Assembly: GCA_020200995.1 (NCBI GenBank)
Contig: JAIVHQ010000252.1
Coordinates: 1-6,685, forward strand
Direction of reading: 5' to 3'
DNA: 6,685 nucleotides
Source of the DNA: Flavobacteriales bacterium
GTDB taxonomy: Bacteria; Bacteroidota; Bacteroidia; Flavobacteriales_D; Cryomorphaceae
This document shows positions 1 to 5,510 of this stretch, piece after piece. The notes under the pieces are model-generated. The model had not been told where the DNA came from, searched no databases, and saw only the letters and a program-made list of their open reading frames with translations. Numbering within the stretch: the first letter of the stretch is position 1; each line of letters begins with the position of its first letter. The position numbers and the translations under genes are program-made.

Positions 1-310
1 TTTCAGGATCAATAAAAAAGAGTGTTGAAGTGTTGGAACGATCGTTATGCCCGATCAGGTAACCCTGTAAAGAAGCAAGTCCCGAAATTTCATTAAGCTC
101 GTTGGCCAATTCACCGATCACCGTAACAGGCTTCAGCGAGGAGGGATAAGCACATCCCACATCGGTGGTAGCCTCCGGGTCAAAATTGACAGCGGCAGGA
201 TCGTTGCAATCCACATCGGGGCTGTCGTCACCGTTGCAGCTCGCCAAAAAGGCCGCTGAGAAGGCGAAAAATAAAATTTTCGAAAGATCAGTTCTCGTCA
301 AAGAAAACAT
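1..310 (-). CDS. Putative surface lipoprotein, 3' end outside window
   Basis: A reading frame of 103 codons runs off the left edge without a stop. It begins at ATG 310-308; an in-frame ATG at 325-323 would add five residues. The N-terminus is a lipoprotein signal peptide: basic/polar start, hydrophobic stretch around residues 11-23, lipobox LASC with the acylated Cys at 25. NGDD follows the Cys, similar to the acidic export signals that send Bacteroidota lipoproteins to the cell surface (inference). Residues 35-55 form a Cys-bounded segment (C35-N-D-P-A-A-V-N-F ... G-C53-A-Y) of a kind found repeatedly in flavobacterial extracellular proteins. Residues 70-103 (NEISGLA, HNDRSN, FFIDPE) resemble the first blade of propeller-like 'ISGLA...NDS...ID' proteins, but too little is present to name a function. 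The start lies 23 bp inside the DUF4956 gene, so it is the last visible gene of that operon. Confidence 0.8.
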   Translation of the reverse strand, partial: MFSLTRTDLSKILFFAFSAAFLASCNGDDSPDVDCNDPAAVNFDPEATTDVGCAYPSSLKPVTVIGELANELNEISGLASLQGYLIGHNDRSNTSTLFFIDPE

Positions 311-965
311 TGATGCTATGAACATGAGGTAAGGAATTGATTTGATTAGAGAATTCGCTGCTGCGCTTTTGACTCTTCAAAACAATGTAATACGAGTACT
401 CTTTGAGGTTTTCACCCGGCTCGCCCACCGATTTTATATTAACCAATTTGTACTTTGAGCAATACTTCCTGAATACCCTGAATAATTCTTTCTCGGGTTC
501 TTCTGCGTTTTTGTAAATCACCTGTACCAGGTACTCCCGCTTCACGGGGGTTGCTTCATTGAGTATGGAAGCCAGGTAAATTACAATACCAATAAAAAGG
601 GTCCCTACTGCGCTGATCAGGTGCATTCCTGCACCTGCGGCAAGACCCGCGGCGAGGGCGAAAAAGATGAACATAATGTCCTGTGTATCTTTAACAGCGG
701 TTCGAAACCGAATAATGGACATGGCCCCCACCAATCCGAAAGCCCTGGCGAGGTTGTTACCGATCACCATAATTACCAAAGCGGTAATCATGGCAAGCAT
801 CACCAACGCTACCACATAATTTCCCGAATAGCTGATACCCGAATACGTGGTTCTATAGAGTATTCCGATAAAAACGCCACTGAGCAAGGCAGCAAAAAGG
901 TTTACAAGCGCTTCTTCGGGTGTGAGGCTGAATTGGAAAAAATTCTGAAATTCTTCTACTATCAT
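288..965 (-). CDS. DUF4956 domain polytopic membrane protein
   Basis: A 225-residue protein that I recognise as the DUF4956 family, whose biochemical role is not established. The N-terminal half is membrane-embedded, with hydrophobic segments near residues 17-36, 50-69, 97-112 and 115-134. Between the second and third lies the family's signature: LARAFGLVGAMSIIRFRT at 72-89, then a KD..D acidic patch (92-96) and a Gly/Ala-rich helix (AAGLAAGAG, 105-113). Residues 143-225 form a soluble, charged C-terminal domain with alternating beta-like strands (YLVQVIY, YSYYIVLKS, HSINVFF), perhaps a ferredoxin-like fold facing the cytosol. The ATG at 965 is one base past the stop of the VTC gene, implying coupled translation. 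DUF4956 genes commonly sit beside VTC-domain genes in bacteria (family knowledge); a partnership in which this protein is the membrane component for the VTC enzyme is inference. Confidence 0.88.
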   Translation of the reverse strand: MIVEEFQNFFQFSLTPEEALVNLFAALLSGVFIGILYRTTYSGISYSGNYVVALVMLAMITALVIMVIGNNLARAFGLVGAMSIIRFRTAVKDTQDIMFIFFALAAGLAAGAGMHLISAVGTLFIGIVIYLASILNEATPVKREYLVQVIYKNAEEPEKELFRVFRKYCSKYKLVNIKSVGEPGENLKEYSYYIVLKSQKRSSEFSNQINSLPHVHSINVFFDEN

Positions 966-966
966 T

Positions 967-1716
967 TCAGCCGCCTATTTTGAGATTATATACGGATACG
1001 TCCTTCCTTTCAAAAGGCGTCGCAAATTTCGATAACGCTTCGTGTCGCAAGCCGAATTCCTGTACAATGGACCTGGCCCATGTGGGCATTTTATTTTCGA
1101 AATACTTTATTTCGAGAATGAAAAATTCTTTCCAGACCAGGCGCAGTCCTCTATCACTAAAAAGCTCTTTGAGGGATGGCCACATTTTACAGCGTATATT
1201 TTTGTCGAATGTGATGCGAACACCATGGTCAAATTTGCCGTGAAAAGGCTCCCTGTCGTAGGAAATCAAATTTACTGGTCGATATCCATACCTGTAAATA
1301 TTAAACAAAAATTTACGGGCATCTTCTTCATTTCGACCCTTAATATTCTCTCCCGCGCCGTTAGAAAACCCACGCTCCATGAGTTCATGAACATCGTCAA
1401 ACCTAACCTGGGCTCGATTTTTCCAAATCCTATCTCCCAGCTTGCGCTTAATTTCCATAAACACCATGCTGTCTTGATCCCTTGTATCATAACCACGGAT
1501 GCGTAGTTTTTTACGCACTTCAACGCCCTCCCATTTTTCGAAAAGAGAATTGAACTCGGGCGTATCGTAATATACGCTCCGCACAGTGTATTGAAAAAGA
1601 CCGCGCTCATTTTCGGGTGCAAAAGGGTCATGTACAAGAAACGGTGCCATTCGAGATCTCAAAGCATCTAAATCTTCGTTTTGCACCAGGTATTTTCTCT
1701 CGTATCGATACTTCAT
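967..1716 (-). CDS. VTC domain protein, polyphosphate polymerase-like
   Basis: A 249-residue soluble protein of the VTC family, related to the catalytic domain of yeast Vtc4, a triphosphate tunnel enzyme that makes polyphosphate from ATP. The basic and acidic tunnel residues are in the expected order: ERK at 6-8, YYDT at 49-52, the basic strand VRKKLRIR at 67-74, EIK at 88-90, R101, SYDR at 152-155, VRITFD at 166-171, LEIK at 201-204 and the closing LSKF at 229-232. All strands needed for a closed tunnel appear present, so the enzyme is probably active. Unlike yeast Vtc proteins it has no SPX domain and no membrane segment; those would have to be supplied by partners. The ATG overlaps the stop of the HlyD gene (ATGA, 1716-1713), and the stop is one base before the DUF4956 start. 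Polyphosphate as product is inferred from the family; some members may use other substrates. Confidence 0.88.
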   Translation of the reverse strand: MKYRYERKYLVQNEDLDALRSRMAPFLVHDPFAPENERGLFQYTVRSVYYDTPEFNSLFEKWEGVEVRKKLRIRGYDTRDQDSMVFMEIKRKLGDRIWKNRAQVRFDDVHELMERGFSNGAGENIKGRNEEDARKFLFNIYRYGYRPVNLISYDREPFHGKFDHGVRITFDKNIRCKMWPSLKELFSDRGLRLVWKEFFILEIKYFENKMPTWARSIVQEFGLRHEALSKFATPFERKDVSVYNLKIGG

Positions 1717-2774
1717 GCCGCCGAAGTTGATGACATTTTGAATCGCCTAATCATCAAATCAAAAACACTAATTTGATCGCACTTCAACTCGATTTGCTGA
1801 ATTGAACCGCTCTTCATATCAGTATTGTACGGCCAAACGGCCGTTACGAAAAATGCCTGCTTGAAATCGATCAGATTGACTTCATCCTCTATAGCGACCA
1901 CTCTGCCTTGATGCCCTGAATACCACGCCTCTCCCCCCTTGTTGACGTGATGGATTTCAGAGAGAAGTACGGGAATAATTCCCACAACTTTAGAAGTGTC
2001 CGAAATGGTCAAAATTTCTCCCTCTACCACTGCCAACCGAGGAAAATTAACCCGACCCGAAAACGGGGCGGTGATGGTAAAATACCCCAGTCTGCTCTCA
2101 ATTTGATCTATTTGCCAAATGAGGGCATCAATCTGTGCCCGAACGAGCTTTTCCTGTTCCGGCTTTTCACCGGTACTTACTGATAAAAAATTGGCCTCGG
2201 CTATTTTCGCCTCCAGCTCAGTGACTTTTAAGATGTTCTCTTCAATTTCAAATTCCTGTTCAGAAATTACTCCGTCGCTGATCAGTTTGCGCGTGCGCTC
2301 CATGAGTTTGCGCCGGGTTTCCAACTGCTGATTGGCCAAATCTCTCTGCTCAGCTGCCATCAGAACGTCCTCAGGCTTTTGGCCCGTGGTGTGAAATTCC
2401 AGCTGCGCCCTGAGCACTTCAAGTTCACCCTTGAGCTGTATTAAGTTGCGCTGCTCCTCATTTGATGAGATAAATCCTAGTGTATCACCTTTGGTGACAA
2501 AACGCTTGTTTACAATGTCGCCATTCAACTTAAAGCCCACCACATCTCCACGCTGGAACTCAGTAACATCGAAATCAGAAGTGGTGTTGTATCGGTTGTT
2601 CTTTATCGAGGAGATTAAGTTGCCCTCCACCGTACGAATCAACGTAAATTCGTTTTCAGGCATAAACTTCCCTTTTCCTGTGACTGAGTAGGTCACCTTC
2701 ACCTGTGTGGAAACCGCCACCAACACGGCGATAATAACAATGAAAAAAAACCAGGTTTTATATTTTTTGGACAC
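1713..2774 (-). CDS. HlyD-family periplasmic adaptor subunit
   Basis: A 353-residue membrane-fusion protein. A single N-terminal anchor (about 7-24) is followed by a first barrel/lipoyl half (GKGKF at 33-37, IRTVEGNLISSI at 46-57), a long helical hairpin (about 104-230) and the second lipoyl half (FTITAPFSGRV, 232-242, the family signature), then a C-terminal beta domain and an amphipathic tail ending near 353. The hairpin tip is around 166-174 (ISDGVISEQ). Two near-identical breaks, TTGQKPE (129-135) and STGEKPE (200-206), sit on opposite arms of the hairpin. Such adaptors bridge an inner-membrane pump and an outer-membrane TolC-like channel, but neither partner is in this window. The start is GTG at 2774-2772: the frame is open upstream to a stop near 2818 but contains no ATG, and GTG places the anchor correctly. 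First gene of the four-gene operon. Confidence 0.87.
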   Translation of the reverse strand: MSKKYKTWFFFIVIIAVLVAVSTQVKVTYSVTGKGKFMPENEFTLIRTVEGNLISSIKNNRYNTTSDFDVTEFQRGDVVGFKLNGDIVNKRFVTKGDTLGFISSNEEQRNLIQLKGELEVLRAQLEFHTTGQKPEDVLMAAEQRDLANQQLETRRKLMERTRKLISDGVISEQEFEIEENILKVTELEAKIAEANFLSVSTGEKPEQEKLVRAQIDALIWQIDQIESRLGYFTITAPFSGRVNFPRLAVVEGEILTISDTSKVVGIIPVLLSEIHHVNKGGEAWYSGHQGRVVAIEDEVNLIDFKQAFFVTAVWPYNTDMKSGSIQQIELKCDQISVFDLMIRRFKMSSTSAA

Positions 2775-2902
2775 AGCCGGGCGATTCTGACAGTTGGAAT
2801 TTAAACGGAGCCGAAGTTAACAAATAATAGAAAGTGGAGCAACGGATTTTCAGTAGGTTGCATATGTCGCAAACCAACTTTATGACCCGCTATCAGTGAG
2901 CT

Positions 2903-2921
2903 TGTTAATATACCCTTAACA
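2903..2921. repeat. Inverted repeat TGTTAA-N7-TTAACA
   Basis: Two perfect 6-base arms (2903-2908 and 2916-2921) are separated by seven bases. The length and spacing would suit a dimeric regulator's operator about 130 bases upstream of the HlyD start, but an AT-rich repeat of this size can arise by chance. No regulator is identifiable in the window. Confidence 0.35.
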
Positions 2922-2930
2922 CAATACGTG

Positions 2931-2948
2931 TGAAAATCATGACTTTCA
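2931..2948. repeat. 18-bp near-perfect palindrome
   Basis: TGAAAATCATGACTTTCA reads the same on both strands except for one mismatched pair (positions 6 and 13), with a TCATGA core. It lies only ten bases from the TGTTAA inverted repeat, so the two form a cluster upstream of the HlyD operon. The form is that of a protein-binding site more than a hairpin; function is unknown. Confidence 0.4.
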
Positions 2949-3053
2949 ACAACCACCGTTTATACAACATAACATGCCGATAGCCGTGGAACGATTTTAA
3001 ATTCAACACTGATTTTTGCTGAAAACACTTTTCCCTCTCTACTTTACATCAAA

Positions 3054-3071
3054 ATATTTGAGACCAAATAT
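3054..3071. repeat. Inverted repeat ATATTTG-AGAC-CAAATAT
   Basis: Perfect 7-base arms around a 4-base loop, about 60 bases downstream of the lysoplasmalogenase stop. Read on the minus strand it is a weak AT-rich hairpin followed by only three T residues, so it would be a poor intrinsic terminator. It could instead be an operator. Both readings are tentative. Confidence 0.35.
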
Positions 3072-3129
3072 GAAAAAATAATACGATCAATCAGCAGGAA
3101 GCGAAAACCTTTAGAAGGAATAAGTGACT

Positions 3130-3873
3130 TCAGCCTCTTTGAAGGTGTTCATCCCTGGCTTCATCAACCACTTGAAAAACACTCCCAAGTGCAATCAGAA
3201 ACTGGGCCATCCCATAAGTTGCCATGATATAAACATGGCTGAATTCCAATGGAGAGACGAATTTATTCCATGCCAGGACGCTGTCCGAGACAACAAAAAT
3301 TGCAGCTCCTGCGGCAATGGGCCAAAAACTCCGATTGCACACTTTGCCATACCTGTTCAAAGCCAAGAGTACCATCACCGAAATCACAATTGTATAGAGC
3401 ATGACAGGTGCCACCATGGCACCCAAACTCGGTGAAATGCGGCTAAAAAAATAAACGGCATATCCCGCTACCAATACCAGCAACCACCCCTTCTGCTTTA
3501 GCAGTGCAACTTCGTGATCGTGACGGTGCGTTCTGGTAAAGGCAATGCTGTAAGCAATGTGGCCAAGGAGAAAAGACCCGAGGCCTAAGCTAAACCACAT
3601 GCTATCCTGTTCCTGAAAAATGAGAAAAACATCGCCTCCCAAACAAAACACCAGCCCGACGATCAGCCATTTTGAAAACTTTGTTAAACCCTTTTGTACA
3701 GCGAAGTAGCCCACCCATGCCAACAGCGAAATCAAAAGAACGGGTTTCGTGAAATTTTTGATTGCATCGAATGTCTCCCCGTAATCCAATAAATATACGC
3801 CAAACTCTCCGGCATAAACGTGCAGGATCAGCAGGATGAAATAAAAAATCGTGAAAGGCAGCAGGGATCTCAT
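3130..3873 (-). CDS. Lysoplasmalogenase, YhhN/TMEM86 family
   Basis: A 247-residue integral membrane protein with about eight hydrophobic helices, matching the YhhN (TMEM86) family in length and motifs. Family members hydrolyse the vinyl-ether bond of lysoplasmalogens to a fatty aldehyde and a glycerophospho-base. Recognisable family marks are FTKP (41-44), GGDVFL (79-84) and SDSVLAWNKF (196-205), holding the conserved aspartates D81 and D197 proposed to form the active site, and the closing YIMATYGMAQFLIALG (215-230). The ATG at 3873-3871 overlaps the stop of the upstream oxygenase gene as ATGA, so the two are translationally coupled. The neighbour is an alkylglycerol-monooxygenase-like protein, which supports a job in ether-lipid breakdown. 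Family assignment is firm; the true substrate in this organism is not known, because aerobic Bacteroidota are not well known for making plasmalogens. Confidence 0.88.
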   Translation of the reverse strand: MRSLLPFTIFYFILLILHVYAGEFGVYLLDYGETFDAIKNFTKPVLLISLLAWVGYFAVQKGLTKFSKWLIVGLVFCLGGDVFLIFQEQDSMWFSLGLGSFLLGHIAYSIAFTRTHRHDHEVALLKQKGWLLVLVAGYAVYFFSRISPSLGAMVAPVMLYTIVISVMVLLALNRYGKVCNRSFWPIAAGAAIFVVSDSVLAWNKFVSPLEFSHVYIMATYGMAQFLIALGSVFQVVDEARDEHLQRG

Positions 3874-5102
3874 TCAACCTCGACGAGTTCATGCAATCCT
3901 GTGCGCTGAAGTATCCAAATCGAGCCGATGCCGAATACTGCCACTGCAGCCAAAGCCGCCACAGGAAGCATGCCCGAAGCAGCCAGCCAACCCATTACTG
4001 AAAAGGTTAGCAAAAACCTTGCTACTTCAGCAATGATCGCCTTCCTGCGGTCTTCGAAAACCATGCCCGTCAGCATGACCGATGCGACAATTGAAGCCGC
4101 TACCACAATCTGTAATACCGTCGACATTGCTCCTGCATTGAAAAGAAAAAGAGATGTAAGCCCAAGCACAACGATGTATTGAACAAGGAGATAAACATTG
4201 AGGCCCGGCGAAATTTCGATGTCAAATTTTCGGTACGAATCTTTATCCACCGGTTTTGGTGGCCTGAATCCACCCAAAGAGGTGGGATACCAACCCGGCG
4301 GCATCCACACCAACTTGAACTTATTGAATACACCCGGCACTTTTTTAATTTCTTCCCAAAGACTCATGAAAGGCTTCACATTGGCCATCACGGGATTCCA
4401 AGAGTTAAGCGGTGTGGTGATCCCATAGGTAGGGGTTTCTTCTTCTTTCTTGAATGTTCCGAACATTCGATCCCAAATCATCAGGGTACCGGCGTGGTTC
4501 TTATCGATGTACTTCGGGTCGCGCCCGTGGTGCACTCGGTGGTGAGAAGGGGTGTTGAAGAGAAACTCGTACCACCTCGGCATGTTCTTGATCACTTCGG
4601 TATGTATCCAAAACTGATACAACAAATTGAAGGCACCCATCAGCACAAACCACTCGGTCTTAAATCCGAGAAATGCCAGCGGGAAATAAAAGTAGAAGGT
4701 AAACATTTTCTGAAAAGTACTCTGCCTCAAGGCCACGGAGAGGTTGTAATCTTCACTCTGGTGGTGGACCACGTGGCCCAGCCAAAACAGATTGACCTGA
4801 TGACTCATCCGATGCGCCCAGTAGTAGAAGAAGTCCACGCCAATAAAGGCAATTAAAATCCAGTACCAGGTATTTTCCAGCTCAAAAATGGCAAAATTGA
4901 CAAAGATGAAGTGGTAAGCCGCCACAGTAAAGATTTTGGCGAAAAGCCCCGTTAGCTGCTCCACAATACCGCAACTTATATTGGCCACGGCATCATTGAG
5001 CCGATAGAGCTTACGCTGCTTGTAATAATCATAGGCCACCTCCGCACCCATCAGGATGAAGAAAACAGGAATGGCGAGTACTACGGGATCTAAATTTTCC
5101 AA
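3870..5102 (-). CDS. Alkylglycerol monooxygenase-like di-iron membrane hydroxylase
   Basis: A 410-residue member of the fatty acid hydroxylase/sterol desaturase superfamily. The eight-histidine di-iron ligand set is complete: H97-RMS-H101 (HX3H), H110-VV-HH114 (HX2HH) and H188-RV-HH192 (HX2HH), plus the extra H167 in WIHTE. Wording around these is closer to animal AGMO (TMEM195) than to sterol desaturases as I recall them: HHQSEDYNLSVALRQS (113-128), FNLLYQFWIHTEVI (158-171), NTPSHHRVHHGR (183-194) and AGTLMIWDRMFGTF (204-217). AGMO oxidises the alkyl-ether bond of glycerol ether lipids. The C-terminal part (about 302-400) has further membrane helices with a DRRKAII.E..R stretch (351-362) that AGMO also has. 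The start is TTG at 5102-5100: an in-frame stop lies just upstream and no ATG intervenes, while starting at Met18 would cut the first helix. It leads a two-gene operon with the lysoplasmalogenase and has a strong promoter. Often labelled simply 'sterol desaturase'. Confidence 0.88.
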   Translation of the reverse strand: MENLDPVVLAIPVFFILMGAEVAYDYYKQRKLYRLNDAVANISCGIVEQLTGLFAKIFTVAAYHFIFVNFAIFELENTWYWILIAFIGVDFFYYWAHRMSHQVNLFWLGHVVHHQSEDYNLSVALRQSTFQKMFTFYFYFPLAFLGFKTEWFVLMGAFNLLYQFWIHTEVIKNMPRWYEFLFNTPSHHRVHHGRDPKYIDKNHAGTLMIWDRMFGTFKKEEETPTYGITTPLNSWNPVMANVKPFMSLWEEIKKVPGVFNKFKLVWMPPGWYPTSLGGFRPPKPVDKDSYRKFDIEISPGLNVYLLVQYIVVLGLTSLFLFNAGAMSTVLQIVVAASIVASVMLTGMVFEDRRKAIIAEVARFLLTFSVMGWLAASGMLPVAALAAVAVFGIGSIWILQRTGLHELVEVE

Positions 5103-5118
5103 AGTTTCGGTATTTATA

Positions 5119-5149
5119 CAAAGTTAAGAACTCTTCTTATCTCGTTCAA
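5119..5149 (-). promoter_or_regulatory. Bacteroidota-type promoter of the ether-lipid operon
   Basis: On the minus strand, TTG (5149-5147) is separated by exactly 20 bases from TAACTTTG (5126-5119), a full match to the -7 consensus TAnnTTTG and within the accepted 17-23 base spacing. Transcription would begin near 5112, giving a leader of roughly ten bases before the TTG start codon at 5102. This close placement also supports the TTG start. Confidence 0.6.
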
Positions 5150-5164
5150 CTTTCTTTCCGCTCA

Positions 5165-5178
5165 GCCAAAGTTTTGGC
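5165..5178. repeat. Perfect inverted repeat GCCAAA-GT-TTTGGC
   Basis: Two 6-base arms with a 2-base centre lie 11 bases before the DUF4286 start codon, in the 87-bp divergent gap. The site overlaps the place where a promoter or leader for the plus-strand genes is expected: AAGTTTTG (5169-5176) and CATCTTTG (5178-5185) are each one base from TAnnTTTG. It may be an operator or simply chance; no regulator is seen. Confidence 0.35.
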
Positions 5179-5189
5179 ATCTTTGAGCC

Positions 5190-5510
5190 ATGATATTGTA
5201 CAACGTAACAGTGAGCGTCGACGCAGCAAGCGAAAAAGATTGGCTCCAATGGATGAAAGAAAGCCACCTGCCCGAGATATTGGCCACGGGCCATTTTGTG
5301 GAAGCAAAAATAGCCCGAATACTCGCCGAAGAGCAGGGCGGAAAGGCGTACAGCGTTCAGTACTTCGCACATTCCATGGAGGCCTACGAGGCTTATGAAA
5401 AGGACCATGCCCCGCGACTGCGCGCTGATCACCAGGAAAAATTCGGCGCGCGCACCGCGGCATTTCGCACCTTGCTTCATGTGATCCACCAGGCCGATGG
5501 ACAAGGTTAG
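5190..5510 (+). CDS. DUF4286 family protein
   Basis: A 106-residue soluble protein of the DUF4286 family, which is typical of Bacteroidota and has no assigned function. The family wording is clear: N-terminal strand MILYNVTVSV (1-10), W18-LQWMKE (18-24), HLPEILATGHF (26-36), a second strand AYSVQYFA (53-60) and the helix-rich end with DHAPRLRADH (72-81) and AAFRT (90-94). The arrangement of strands and helices suggests a small alpha/beta, ferredoxin-like fold. No signal peptide or membrane segment is present. The gene's last 14 bases overlap the start of rsmA, so the two are co-transcribed and probably translationally coupled, which hints at a role near ribosome biogenesis (inference from neighbourhood only). 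The ATG is the first in frame after the divergent promoter region. Confidence 0.87.
   Translation: MILYNVTVSVDAASEKDWLQWMKESHLPEILATGHFVEAKIARILAEEQGGKAYSVQYFAHSMEAYEAYEKDHAPRLRADHQEKFGARTAAFRTLLHVIHQADGQG

Larger units (their letters stand above)
2775..3129. other. 355-bp AT-rich intergenic region
   Basis: No convincing gene lies between the lysoplasmalogenase stop and the HlyD GTG, both on the minus strand. The stretch should hold the end of the upstream transcript and the promoter of the HlyD-VTC-DUF4956-lipoprotein operon. It contains three short inverted repeats, listed separately. No exact TAnnTTTG element is present on the minus strand; the nearest is TATTATTTG (2829-2821, one base too long), about 47 bases before the GTG, without a well-placed -33 TTG. 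A hairpin followed by a T-tract typical of a strong terminator was not seen for the lysoplasmalogenase transcript. Confidence 0.7.

Noticed and set aside
1042..1506. 154-codon open frame on the plus strand
   Set aside because: Antisense to the VTC gene; no recognisable domain, and the opposite strand has every expected VTC motif.
2821..2829. TATTATTTG on the minus strand as the -7 element of the HlyD operon
   Set aside because: It has three instead of two bases between TA and TTTG, and no TTG lies at the correct distance upstream, so it is not strong enough to list as a promoter.
2801..2863. 20-codon minus-strand ORF (starts MQPTENPLL) ahead of the HlyD gene, as a possible leader peptide
   Set aside because: It has no run of a single amino acid, no attenuator-like hairpin after it and no ribosome-binding evidence; an ORF this short is expected by chance.
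3021..3033. GAAAA-CAC-TTTTC hairpin as a terminator
   Set aside because: A five-pair, nearly all A-T stem with a three-base loop is too weak, and no T-tract follows on the minus strand.
4179..4856. 225-codon open frame on the plus strand
   Set aside because: It lies wholly antisense to the AGMO-like gene, whose histidine motifs are intact. The translation is rich in His, Arg and Pro as expected from a reversed frame and shows no family wording.
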